From contig JAZGTH010000008.1 of NCBI GenBank assembly GCA_036877525.1, forward strand, positions 1,764,001 through 1,828,000: 64,000 nucleotides of DNA, in the 5' to 3' direction. Within the stretch, counting starts at the first letter, position 1; every line of letters begins with the position of its first letter. The DNA is from Chromobotia macracanthus. Its lineage: Eukaryota; Chordata; Actinopteri; Cypriniformes; Botiidae. Positions 46,243-57,169 of this stretch are shown here, one piece after another. A model generated the notes under the pieces. That model saw only the letters and a list, made by a program, of their open reading frames with translations, made no database searches and was not told where the DNA came from. Both the position numbers and the translations under genes were made by a program.

Positions 46243-46950
46243 CACAACCACTCAAAAGTTTAGAATCAGTAACACTTTTAATGTTTTTAAAGAAGTCTTT
46301 TATGCTCATCAAAACTGATCAAAAATACAGATAAAAATGTTATATTGTGAAATATTATTACAATGTAAAACAATATTCTTCTATTTTAATACACATTAAA
46401 AATCAAATTTATTTCTGTCATCAAAGCTGAATTTTCCTGCATCAGTACAGTAAACCTGTGATAACTTTTTTGTCCAGGGTTCTTTGATGAATAAACAGTT
46501 AAAAAGAATGGCATTTATTTAAAATAGAAATCTTTTCTAACAACATACACTACTGTTCAAAAGTTTGGGGTCAGTAAATTGTTATTCTTTGTTTTTTGGG
46601 AAAAAAATACTTTTACTCACAAAGTATGTATTAAATTAATTAAAAGAGAGAATATACATTTACACTATTAGAAAAGATTTACATTTTGAATAAATGCTGG
46701 TCTTTTTGACTTGTTATTCATCAAAGAATCCTGAAAAAAAGAATTACAGGTTCCAAAAAAAATATCAGGCAGCACACCTTTTTCCAACATTGACAATTCT
46801 AATAATAAATCACCAATTACAATGATTTCTGAAAGATCATGTGACATTTAAGATAACAGCTGATGAAAATTCAGCTTTAATACTTGAAAATTCAGTATTA
46901 TTGTTTTTTTCAGAAGTTTTGATCAAATCAATGCAGTCTTGATAAACATA
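46243..46950. mobile_element. Two MITE copies with CAAAAGTTTGGGGTCAGTAA ends
   Basis: The terminal motif 'CTCAAAAGTTTAGAATCAGT' (46247) and 'TTCAAAAGTTTGGGGTCAGT' (46557) mark two copies of a common fish non-autonomous DNA transposon. Interior text (TTCTTTGATGAATAAACAGT, ATTCATCAAAGAATCCTGAA) is present in opposite orientations in the two copies. An inverted end also lies at 49671-49700. Confidence 0.65.
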
Positions 46951-47369
46951 AGAGACGGTTTCTCTTCTTTAAATTAAGCTTCACTGCACTAAAGCTACAG
47001 CACTGGGAAATGTAGCAAGCTAAGCTACAGCAACATAGCAAAAGTAGTTTACTCCATCTAAGCTATTTATAACATTTTTATATTGAACCAACATCACACC
47101 AAGTCAATGCTCTCAGTGATCAATAAAACTGCCAGTCAAGCAGGTAGACAGGCATAGTAGTTCAGTTGAATTGTTTATTCAACAACTGTTCCAAACCAAT
47201 TTGGTAACAAAAATGAGTATCAAAACGAATTTTTGCTGTCAGCCTGAAAACTCCTATTGGTGCTTGATTGCATATAGATACATTTTTTTTGGAACCAAGG
47301 TGTTTTTTATGTTATAAGCTTTACAGTATATAGTATTACATCTCCATATAAACGTTACATTCAAAGCCA
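46951..47369. other. AT-rich intergenic DNA, nothing recognised
   Basis: No ORF of note or repeat terminus. Confidence 0.5.
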
Positions 47370-47375
47370 GTCGAA

Positions 47376-48310
47376 TCATCCAAAAAATTGTGTGTCCCTA
47401 TTATAAGAATGTGGTGTCCCATCCTAAAGAAATAGCCAATGCCTTTTCTAAGTATTATGAACAATTATATGTCTCCCCAGCAGTACATAATAAATCAGAA
47501 AGAATAAAAAAGTTCCTTCAACAAGTTAATCTTTCCAAATTGGATGAAAGTGATTCTAAAGTACTAGTGGAACCTATAACTAAGGAAGAAATAGAATATA
47601 TCATCAAAAAACTCAAAAACAATAAATAACCCAGGTGGATGGGTTTCCTGGGGAATTTTATAAATGTTTTCAAGCAGAGATCATCCCTCTTCTGGAAAGA
47701 GTGTTTAATCATGCTTTAAGAGAGAGATCTTCCAAAAACATGGGCTGAGGCAATTATCTCTGTGATATATAAAGATGGGAAAGATCCCACGCATTGTGCC
47801 TCCTACAGGTGAATTAGTTTACTGTGTAATGATGTTAAGTGCAATATTGGCAAGACGGCTTCAGAGGATTATTAATAAATTAATTAATGCAGATCAAACA
47901 GGATTTATACCTGGACGGCATGGAATAAATAATATAAGGCATACTCTAAATATAATGTCATTAGCTCAAACAAAGTCAGGCATTTGATCGGGTGGACTAG
48001 GTGTTCTTGCAGCATGTTCTGAATGAGATGGGTTTTGATAAAGTTTTTAATTGACTGGTTTGGGGTGCTGTACACAAGCCCCAACTCCAGAGTGCGTATT
48101 AATTGTCATATCTCAGCTGATTTCAGCTGAAAAGAGCAATTTTACAATTAGTATTGAACCACTAGCTGAGCTAATTAGGGGTGTGGGAATGCAGAGAAGC
48201 ATTTATTTTTTTCTTATAGTAAGTCAGACTGGGCATATAACGCAGCAGAGGCTTAGTCACAATTTTTATGTGGACTGCTGCTCACACAGGTTGTGTGCTC
48301 TATCCAGGAA
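47376..48310 (+). pseudogene. L1-type LINE reverse transcriptase relic
   Basis: The + frame 47390-47629 has NAFSKYYEQLYVSPAVHNKS and VEPITKEEIEYIIKKLKNNK. Later broken frames give ARRLQRIINKLINADQTGFI and PGRHGINNIRHTLNIMSLAQ, L1 RT fingers motifs. Degenerate traces of DRVD and IEPLAEL continue to about 48300. This is a different, older L1 lineage from that at 29.3-34.6 kb. Confidence 0.8.
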
Positions 48311-48531
48311 GCTATGTCTCCCTGCCCATTTTACATCGGGAGTGGGTTCTACATAAATGATTATCTATTGGTGCTTAAGGGACTACCCACTGTATTGTTG
48401 GAAGTTCAGTGTAAACACTGTTTGGTTCAGGAAAATTTTTTGTTCTCTGTTCTTCGGCAAACCTGTTCATTTTGTTAGTTTCAAAAGGTATAAAGTTTGG
48501 AAAGAGGGAAAAGGATCTTAAATATAATACA

Positions 48532-48660
48532 CTATGAATAATTTGAAAATTGTTAGTTGCAATATAAATGGTTTAAATCACCCCATAAAGAGGAAAACAT
48601 TTTTACACAGTTAAAACTGTTGAATTGCTCTGTGGGGTTACTGCAGGAGACCCCACAGAG
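48532..48660 (+). pseudogene. L1 ORF2 N-terminus (endonuclease start) relic
   Basis: The + strand reads MNNLKIVSCNINGLNHPIKR, the usual opening of an L1 endonuclease, then after a frame break LLNCSVGLLQETPQ with the conserved LQET. It ends soon after, just upstream of the solo LTR. Confidence 0.75.
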
Positions 48661-48779
48661 CTACGTTAATTTGCATCATTGCATGTGTCATTATATTATT
48701 AATATTTCACAAATTCAAGTTCAAATACTAAGTTTTTGACCAGCAAATGTTTTCTCGTCATAACCTCAAAGGCAGTATG

Positions 48780-49311
48780 TGTCAGGGTCCTGGCTTCCTG
48801 TTTCTGAGTATTTCTAGATTATCTTGCCAGGATCCTGACATGCCCTGTGTTTAGTGTCAGAGCGTGCTGTTTGGATCCTGACTCCTAGTCTTGGTTCTTG
48901 TTTCTTGGAGTCGGGATCTGAGCACATGGCCTCTGTTTTGTTTACATTCGCCATGTGCTCTCCGGTGTTGCGTCTTGGCCCCGCCCCCTTGTTCTCTTGT
49001 CTCGTCAGCGCTCATTTCGCGCATCTGTTAGTCGTTTGTCTTTGTGCTATTTAATCCCTCGTGTTTTCTGTCTTGTGCCGGTCCGTTCTTGTATCTTGGC
49101 TTTTGTATTGTGGAAATTTGTTTTGTCAAGTTTTCTAGTCTTTGTCCTATCGTGTTTTTGCACTGTTTTTTGAGAGTTTTTTGAGTTTAGTGTCAAGTCT
49201 GTTTTGGTTTTCGTTTTGCCCCCTCGCGGGTTTTTGTTTTGGTTCTTGTTAATAAAGACTTTTTTCAGTTTAACGCTGTCTGCGTATGGGTTCGTTTCTC
49301 TCCGCCTGACA
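48780..49311 (+). mobile_element. Solo LTR (Gypsy-type) with perfect 5-bp target duplication
   Basis: Starts TGTCAGGGTCC and ends CGCCTGACA, TG...CA with a TGTCAGG/CCTGACA inverted end. It is flanked by GTATG on both sides (48775-48779 and 49312-49316). AATAAA at 49251-49256 is in the position of the LTR poly(A) signal. No internal region is left, so it is the product of LTR-LTR recombination. Confidence 0.92.
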
Positions 49312-49316
49312 GTATG

Positions 49317-51370
49317 TGCATCGCATTTACGTTTTCATGAACTTGCAGATTATTCAGTTTTCTGTCGCTCAGTTTTTTTATTGTTATTTGGCAAAAAAGA
49401 TTTTACGCCTCGCACAAGCTACAGTATTTGACTCGACAACAAATGCTAGACTAAGACACTCTTCTCTGCTCCTCAAATGCAAAAAAAAGAAACTTTTCTT
49501 GAGTAAAGAAAACAGAAAACTGTACTTACACAATCTACAGTTCTTTATTTACCAAGTTCATACTGCAAACCAGCTGAGATGCTCCAAACTTCACTTCATT
49601 CACGAGAGAGACGAGAAGAATTATATGTAGTTAAGCTACTTATAGCAACACTACTGCCCATCACTGCAATTCTTACTGATCCCAAACTTTTAAACAGTAG
49701 TGTGTGTGTGTGTGTGTATACACAAACTATAGCTGCACGATTATAACAAAAATCAGAATTGTCAATTATTCTCTTGACGTTCCCGTATTCCCAATTACCA
49801 CAATTTACATTTGTGTTTTAAAACGTTGTTTTAAATGGCTTATATCATTATTTCAAGCAACTGCATGCCATAATTTTATATAAAAATGAAAATAAATAGC
49901 TAAAAACAATCTTCCTGAAAACTCTTATTGTTTTTCTCATTGCCACAATTTTCAACAATACATTTTGAAGGGTTAGGTTTCTTTAAGAAAAGAAAATGCT
50001 ATATGCATAGGGATATGCCGTATAAAAGTTTCATGTTGCAATTAATTGATAATGCTTTTATCACAGTATATGGTATTATCACGATACTGAAGTATCAATC
50101 AATATACCAGCAATATTAACGATATTTAACACTCATGTTATTCAAACATTGTAAGACTAGCAAGCGAGCCTAATCATAATTACATTCCTATCTTTAAATT
50201 ATGCACGTCACGCTACGTTGCCACCCGATAAATAATAAATACATATATCAGTACGTACATGTTTGCATAAATACATTACACAAAGCATAACAGCAATTAA
50301 AATAAATTTAAATAAAAGTTTACAGCTATACACCTACACAGCTGTGCAACACTGAAAACAGCCGACCTGAAACAATGCCTATATTTCGGTTTCTTTGACG
50401 CATTTTCTAATTGTCATGGTCAACACATACTACAGCTGCATTAAACCTTTATTATAACACCCGCAGACAAGTTAAGCCAATAACGTTTATACACAAGTAA
50501 TGAAAACATCAATGTCTTGTAACGAACAAGACATTCAAACAACGACTAACAACCTGAACACTACAGATGTTTACTTCACAACAGAAAAAGCACACATAAT
50601 CTATCGCATTTCATGTTGTATTTTTATGGATCATGATTTTTCAAACTAGTACAAATATCCACATCGTGCTATGGTGACAATACTCTATGTTAAATTGCTT
50701 TACAATGAGGTCAGGAGTAACCATAGGCCCATATTCAAGTAAAAGCTTAATGCACTCATCTTTACTCAAAATCTTTATGCACTCATTTGCCACAGATAAC
50801 CAAAGAAACATACCAGATCAAAATAAAAATACTTCACATATATATGAATAAATATTATGGATGATTAGTTATAAAATAAGGATTAATAAGATTACATAGC
50901 CAAAAAAAGAAACGTGTCTTAACGTTTCAGAAATCAGGACAAAATGGCTTCTACCAACGAGAAAGGTACTATCTGCAAACATGTCACAGCGCCCCTAGTG
51001 TTTAGACACGATACCTTCCTTGAACAATTCTATATACTTATATACTTTCCTCAAGATATGCTATTTACACTAATTAAAAGTAGCTATTGTATGTACACCA
51101 CAAAATATTAATTACTATAACTACAAATACTACACATGAAGCCTATTATTTACATTTGAGTTACATAGCATACAAATCCAATATACACAGTACATTGTAC
51201 ACAGTAATGTACACAGTAGCCTAAATCATTTAATTAAAATAATTCAATACATTATAGCATTAATGATTTTCTTTATTAAAATTATTTTTAAAATATGCTC
51301 AGTTTTTATAATTATAATATACTCCCTAAAACTAGACCACTTAATAGGCCTACTTTACTATTAAACACTG
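49317..51370. other. AT-rich intergenic DNA with MITE end and (TG)n run
   Basis: A MITE end is at 49671-49700, followed at once by a (TG)n microsatellite (49698-49717). Otherwise AT-rich with no recognised gene. Confidence 0.5.
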
Positions 51371-51399
51371 TAAGAATATAGTTTGCTGTGTTTGGATAA

Positions 51400-51900
51400 C
51401 GAGTTTTTCAATACCAAATTAATTGGATGTCGTAAGGAGGTACCTTCAGCAGAGCTCTGGGAGCAAGAGACACAGACACTAGAGTGTGGTTCACTCAAGC
51501 TTGTTTATTTCCTCAACAGAAGCAGATTATACATAACAGAACAGGATGCACCTAAATCTGTCTCAAGCAATCAAACAGCTGGATTATATTTCATTACCAT
51601 ATATGGTTAGAAACAACAGCTTCAGGGTGTATTCTAGACTTCCTTATGCAACAGAGTATATGTCATTCAAAAGGAGATATCAAAACTCATTAACCCTTAA
51701 GGGGTGTTGACTATATTCATTAGTGCAGGGAACTAAATAATCTAACAGTTGGCCACTTTAAGTCATTTATGACTTACCAATTAGTTTCACGCACTAATGT
51801 TATCATTAGTAATAAACAGTAAAATTCAAAATAAAGAATAATATGCAAAGAAATAATTTTGAATTACGGATGGGCTTACCTCTGTCCCTGGAATCCATCT
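51400..51900 (-). repeat. Probable LTR of the endogenous retrovirus-like element
   Basis: On the minus strand GAGGAAATAAACAAGCTTGA (poly(A) signal) is followed by CACACTCTAGTGTCTGTGTC and then CTCTTGCTCCCAGAG. This is the R/U5 style of a retroviral LTR, downstream of the integrase. Exact ends are not resolved and no second copy was found in the window. Confidence 0.45.
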
Positions 51901-52266
51901 GGACCCACAGTCACCTAGTCCCCTGATCTTACATTTGCAATATGATAACCTTTCATAAACACAATATACAAGGCCATACACAAAGCAAAATCAAAATGCA
52001 TGCAATAACCAAAGGAATTAATGTCACCAGTGTTTGATTTTACTGAACAGACTTGAAAAACCAATATGGATTCCTTGATCGATTAGGTGTCCTTCCGCAT
52101 CATTATAGTCTCAAACTGTATCATGGGTCTGGCAGGTGTTTCAGTCTGGATGCGTGGATCCACTGTGGCTGGTGATCAGTCAACACTCCAGTTCTGGTCA
52201 CTGCACTCACTGTAGCTGGCCCCAGATATTTTGGTTCTCTAACAGCTACTGGCTTCAGACTTTGAA

Positions 52267-53011
52267 TCAGCACCTGTTGGCCTGGAACAAAGTTATGGAT
52301 AGGTTTATCTGATGGAATAGGAAGAGAAAGAGAAAGATGAGCACATACAGAATTCCGTTGTCAGTTAGGGAAATCACATGGTCATTCAGGATCACCTCCA
52401 TGTCACCTAGGGAAGAAACGCCTGCACGGCCTTTGACCCAAGGGGTCGGGAAAGGCCTACCCATCAATACCTCAAATGGAGAATATTTAGTCATTGAGGA
52501 TGGGGTCATTCTCATGTCTGCCAACACGGCTGGTAATACGTCAGGCCACTTTTTTCCTGTTTCCATACAAGCCTTCGTAATTTTATCTTTTATTGTACGA
52601 TTCGTTCTCTCAACCACACCGGACGATTGAGGATGGTGCGGAATGTTGTAGTGCCAATCTATTGCCAATGTCTTGGCCAACAGTTTGGTCACTTTCGATG
52701 TGAATGGTGTACCATTATCACTCTCAATTGTTAGGAATTACTTCTCTAGATAATCTCTTAACTACTGTTTTTTCATTCTCTTTGGCACATGGAAAAATTT
52801 CAGGCCACTTTGAAAACCTATCCACAATAGTCAGCATATACTTAAGATTTCCTACTGCTGGCATATGAGTGAAATCTATTTGGAGACACTGAAAAGTTGC
52901 TTTTGGAAATGGCAGTGCATCATGTGGTGTTTGTTGTGCGGGTTTGTTTTGGCACATATCAGACTCGAGTCTACAATTAATTTGACCATTTTTGCTGTGT
53001 CCTTTTTGCAA
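52267..53011 (-). pseudogene. Retroviral integrase core, two frames
   Basis: Frame 53011-52724 has FQCLQIDFTHMPAVGNLKYM and LTIVDRFSKWPEIFP (first catalytic Asp region). Frame 52692-52267 has HYNIPHHPQSSGVVERTNRT (catalytic Glu region, PQSSG.VER). A frame break lies at about 52710-52725. Confidence 0.85.
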
Positions 53012-53787
53012 AATAGGCGATTAATCATCTGTGTAACTTTGGATACACTATTGTGTGAAACACCATGATAATGACTTATCAATACCACTAGGGACAATTT
53101 TGGCAGCGCAATTCTGCCATCCTTGTCTCTAATTAAGCCTTCTACATATGGGGCACACCCATTCTCCGACCAGTGTTTCAGATTTTCCCCTGTTGGTTGG
53201 ATCTGCAAAATATTTAGATCTACATTTGGTACGCACAATAAATGTGCAAATATCATTGTCCCTGCTTCCCTATCAGACCTTCTCTGATATAGGGAAAACT
53301 CTCCATGTTCCGCAGCCCATTTGGCCATTTTATCTGCCCATCTATTACCTACAGCTTCTGGTTTATTGCCCTGGGCATGACCTTTCACAACTGCCAGCTC
53401 AGATGGCAGCATTACTGCCTGTAACAAATCTCCTACCAACTCTGCGTGTGATATTGGTTTACCCTCAGATGTCTGAAAATTGCATCTTGCCCAGGTTTTA
53501 GCAAAATCTTGAACTACACCGTAAGCATACTTACTGTCTATATTGTGGCTCTTTTGCCTTTGTAGCCTTGCAGGGCTCAAGACCGAAGTTGGTTTGATTG
53601 TCAAATTCTCTGTGGCCAGAAGCGCTGCTTCATAACCTGACCTTCTCTGAGCCGTCATGTGTTGTGTTTTCAGATTGTGTAATATCACGCCTACCTGATG
53701 TGTGGTATATAGTGTCAAAAGATGTGACAATACAATTTTCTCAGCCATCTTACCATCTCTGCGGTGTCCTCTCAGGTGTCCATGCAC
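52876..53787 (-). pseudogene. Retroviral RNase H and integrase N-terminal zinc region
   Basis: The 303-residue frame shows DSKYAYGVVQDFAKTWARC and VVKGHAQGNKPEAVGNRWAD (RNase H active-site neighbourhoods). Then comes LSLVVLISHYHGVSHNSVSK leading to ICAKTNPHNKHH, a decayed HHCC zinc-binding stretch of integrase. It overlaps the integrase core frame that follows. Confidence 0.82.
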
Positions 53788-53824
53788 AACATGTATAATT
53801 CACCAGACAGAGAAAACTTTGCAG

Positions 53825-54280
53825 CTATGTAACATTGTCCGGAGTTCTCATAGTCTTTATCAGCTGCACCCGTTCAGTTGAAGCTTTTTGTCCTTGAGAG
53901 ATAATATGTCCCAGGTAATGGACCTTGGGTTGCACCCATTGCAGCTTGTCATTTGAGGCTTTGAATCCAGCTCTTGCGAGTACGTTACAGACAACAATCG
54001 AGGCCTGTAAGCAGTTAGACTCCATCTCCGCTGAAATCAGTAAGTCATCTGCATACTGTAGGACACAGACTGTGGATGGCATATTGGTTATTGTGTCCAG
54101 AATATGTCCAGAATTGTGCCCACAATAGTTGTACACATCACCTCTGCGAGCTATACCCCGTGGAGGGCCACCACAATATTTAGGGCCTCCTCCCTGTTTC
54201 CTGTTTCCCTCAGTGAATGACATCGCAGCCATTCGCTTTTGCGGTTCCACCAACATAACTTCCTGTTTTGTCTTAGGCAA
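53825..54280 (-). pseudogene. Retroviral reverse transcriptase fragment
   Basis: Contains CVLQYADDLLISA (catalytic YxDD with the LQY..D context of gamma-type RT) and VHYLGHIISQGQ. It lacks the N-terminal fingers, and the preceding 130 residues look partly unrelated or rearranged. Confidence 0.85.
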
Positions 54281-54392
54281 GAAAGATATGAACCCCCAGA
54301 TGCATCTAGTTTTCTTATATTCAAAAGTCTTCTACACTTTGCTGCATTAAATTTACAGTAGTCACACGGATTAATTGTGCCAGATCAGGTTT

Positions 54393-54451
54393 CATGTTGT
54401 TCAAGCACTTATCAGTTAAGTGCTTGAACAACATGCACTTAACTGATAAGT
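54393..54451. repeat. Two overlapping, mutually exclusive perfect hairpins
   Basis: Hairpin 1: 19-bp arms 54393-54411 and 54417-54435 with loop TCAGT. Hairpin 2: 17-bp arms ACTTATCAGTTAAGTGC (54407-54423) and its exact complement (54435-54451). The same architecture occurs at 38787-38838. Confidence 0.92.
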
Positions 54452-54840
54452 TAACTGATATCACCATTATCAGATTCATAGCGTGTGTGAACGCAAAACA
54501 TCGACAAATTTGGTAGAATTATTCGGGTTTGGTAAATTTTTGCATATTGTATCGATGGCTGTCATTGTTGCTGGTCTCGTTAAAAACAGAAAAATTATCA
54601 TTTGGGTGCGGTCAAAGTGCGCACTTCTTGAGCAAATTCAGCGAGAGAGGGATACAGTGATGTACTAGATTGTACCTTACATTTAGGTAAATTTCTACTG
54701 TTTTATATTTATGAAATTTAATTTCTACTGTTTTATATTTATGACAGCTGTTTCATATGAAGGCAGCTGTTTTACAGGAATCTTTTTATTAGATTTTTCA
54801 GGTTTTTTGGGACCCTGGTCCCATATTTCTTTAATTTTTT
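54452..54840. other. AT-rich spacer with one unrecognised short + strand ORF
   Basis: The ORF 54483-54668 (61 codons) has a hydrophobic middle (VSMAVIVAGLV) and a charged end. I do not recognise it and it may be chance. 54700-54850 is AT-rich. Confidence 0.4.
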
Positions 54841-55108
54841 TCAAATTTCATATGATTCTGTCATATATTTATAGTCCCATTCTGAGTCACCCCAACCACC
54901 TTTGACCATGGATTTCATTAATTCCATGTCATCTTTCTTAAAAGAACCTTTTCTGGGGTATGTTTCAATTTGTGGTCCAGCGCTTTCGGACCATCCGGCC
55001 AAATTATCAACAAATGGTTGTGTCCAATAACCCATATTATTTCTGAACATAAAATCTACACTGGCATTGGATGAGATTTTTCTTTCCCCATACTCAACAA
55101 ATCAACAA
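54841..55108 (-). pseudogene. Unassigned retroelement ORF, possibly a Gag N-terminal remnant
   Basis: The minus strand has an ATG at 55108 giving MGKEKSHPMPV then a stop, and an overlapping frame (55050-54841) with YWTQPFVDNLAGWSE, YPRKGSFKKDDMELM and GGWGDSEWDYKYM. An N-terminal Met-Gly and a position upstream of the retroviral RT would fit a Gag matrix remnant of the same element. That is inference; the sequence itself is not one I recognise. Confidence 0.3.
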
Positions 55109-55115
55109 AATACAA

Positions 55116-55355
55116 TTACTGGACAAAACAAACACAAAACTGAAGACCCCACAAAATCCAATACTTTTTTTGTACAGACACATTTCTGAACTCATACCAG
55201 TTACCTATCTTCACAGAACTTTCACCCCACACTGTTAAGGTCATTGTTTTTGTATGGTCTGCAACTGTATATGTTGTCTGTTTCACTCTCTGATGACTCC
55301 TAGTCACAATAGTCTTCTGAGAAAGTAGCTGCAACATCTTTACCTTCACAGACAC
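55116..55355 (-). CDS. OB-fold-like (RPA-type single-strand DNA-binding) exon or ORF
   Basis: The minus-strand frame begins right after an acceptor-like TTTTATTTTTAAG and reads VSVKVKMLQLLSQKTIVTR, TTYTVADHTKTMTLTVWGES and VKIGNWYEFRNVSVQKK. The pattern 'VADxTxxMxLTxW' plus 'xxGxWYxFxN' is that of replication-protein-A-like OB folds, seen in several fish and invertebrate genes and some transposons. It lacks its own ATG at the start, so it is probably an exon or a remnant. Partners were not identified. Confidence 0.45.
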   Translation of the reverse strand: MSVKVKMLQLLSQKTIVTRSHQRVKQTTYTVADHTKTMTLTVWGESSVKIGNWYEFRNVSVQKKYWILWGLQFCVCFVQ

Positions 55356-55359
55356 CTTA

Positions 55360-57050
55360 AAAATAAAACATAAAATTAATACAAATTAATAAACTTACAA
55401 TTTTATCATAAATATGCAACTTTAAATTGATCATCAATAACAAAGAATCAACACACTGAATTAATACAATCCATATGCTTGTATTACAATAAACACAGTG
55501 TATTAATAAATCTGTAACTACGCATCATTTCTAACATTACAACAATGTAGAAAACACTGATCACATTAGCATTTATTACACTGAATAACAATAAATAAAT
55601 ACTACAGTAAAAACTTTAAAAACAACATGAATCCTTAAAAAATACTATCCAAACATACTGTAAATATATATTCGAAATAATTACACCTAACAACATATGT
55701 GCAACCCCAATATCACTCATTTTAAATGCCACTCCATCTGAACCCACGTGATGGAGATTTACTACCAATCACAGAACCGGCTTTACTGACGAGATGCGTA
55801 TGACAATCGCATGCGAAATATCGTGCAACCCTAATTTAAACATTTATATATAAACAAACGTGTAGACTTTATTCCAATTCTTCTTCAAAATTTAACCAAC
55901 TGTATATTTCTACAAATATCTGTAAACTATAAACTGCTTAGTTTTAACCAAACACATTCCTTTTAAAACAAACCAAGAACCAATGCACTGCACATGCAAA
56001 AAGAATTCAAAACTTATTTCATAATCTAAGAAAAAATACAACTTACCTAACATAGACATTAAGTTAATTGTACAACTACACATCTACCAATATATAGGAA
56101 TACAATACATCATAACAAAAACATACATGATATAGACCTTATTCACATCATCACCATCTTTACATATTAACAGAAATAAAACCAATATTATAAACCATTA
56201 ACAAATATATTTTCCTGGATTATACTGTTATTTAATACATTTTTAAATGTTCTGCTAATAAAACAATGAAAAAATGTAATACCAACTCATTTCCTGGACA
56301 AAAAGAACAACAAAAAATTCTGACCTGTAGAAAACAATCAGAAATCTCTTTCAACAATGTTGCTAAAATCACAACTTCTACCTGTCTTATCTAATTGACC
56401 TAAAATAACATGAACTAACAATCATCAATTTATCAATTCAAAAATACCTAAAAATTATCAGTTTATCATAACTCTACTCAAAACAAAAACAAATACCTTA
56501 TTTTTACAACTACAACAAAGACAAAATATCATAATAAACAAAATGGTTTCACAAATTTCTCACATAAATGCTATAAATATGTAAAACACTTTTACATTTC
56601 TTTTTCCTACAGAACATACATTGACTTAGTATTTCCACAACCATAAACATCACACTACAAAAAACAACCTAAAACCATTACTCTATTAAAATACGATTAC
56701 TTCTTAAAATTCTAACCTTGACATCTACTCAAATACACCTAACACAGAACCTCAGTAATGCTCATTACTACCCATCTATAATTAAAATAAGTTATACATG
56801 TGTTACATACATAAACTTTGAAACAACAATACACTTACTTGTCTTTCTCCAGACACTGAAATTGATTGTGCCACTGCCCATCAAAAACCACAACTCTACT
56901 ATTACGTATTTCACATCACCTGAACTTGACTGTTAAACTGGAGACACTTTGTGGACAAATCCTTCAACTTCAGAATACGCTACCTTCAGTGTTCCCATCT
57001 TGACACCTACAAAACAAATTACCAAAATAAAATATAGGTTACATAACTAC
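55360..57050 (-). other. Strongly G-poor (minus strand C-poor) AT-rich tract
   Basis: Over about 1.7 kb the + strand has very few G compared with C. For example the 60-nt lines at 56101, 56401, 56461 and 56641 have 1-2 G and 10-16 C each. No ORF is supported. It sits between the OB-fold-like ORF and the third Tc1 copy. Confidence 0.8.
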
Positions 57051-57123
57051 AACCAGGGTGCGATTTGCCCGGGAAAGGATGGAGGGGATTTCTTCCCCTC
57101 TCATCTATGCAACCCTGTTTCTG

Positions 57124-57168
57124 CTGAATTATTTTTTTATATCCGGTGGGGATAAAAAAATAATTCAG
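57124..57168. repeat. Perfect 17-bp inverted repeat at the Tc1 copy 3 boundary
   Basis: CTGAATTATTTTTTTAT (57124-57140) and its exact complement (57152-57168) around an 11-nt loop. It lies immediately before the truncated left end of the Tc1 element at about 57170. Confidence 0.88.
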
Positions 57169-57169
57169 A

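Larger units (their letters stand above)
52140..54330 (-). mobile_element. Endogenous retrovirus-like pol relic (class I/gammaretrovirus-like)
   Basis: Minus-strand fragments are in pol order: RT (54280-53825), RNase H and integrase zinc region (53787-52876), integrase core (53011-52724 and 52692-52400) and an integrase C-terminal part to about 52140 with QWIHASRLKHLP. Frameshifts and stops interrupt it. No env was recognised between integrase and the LTR-like sequence. It is an old inactive genomic copy. Confidence 0.85.
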
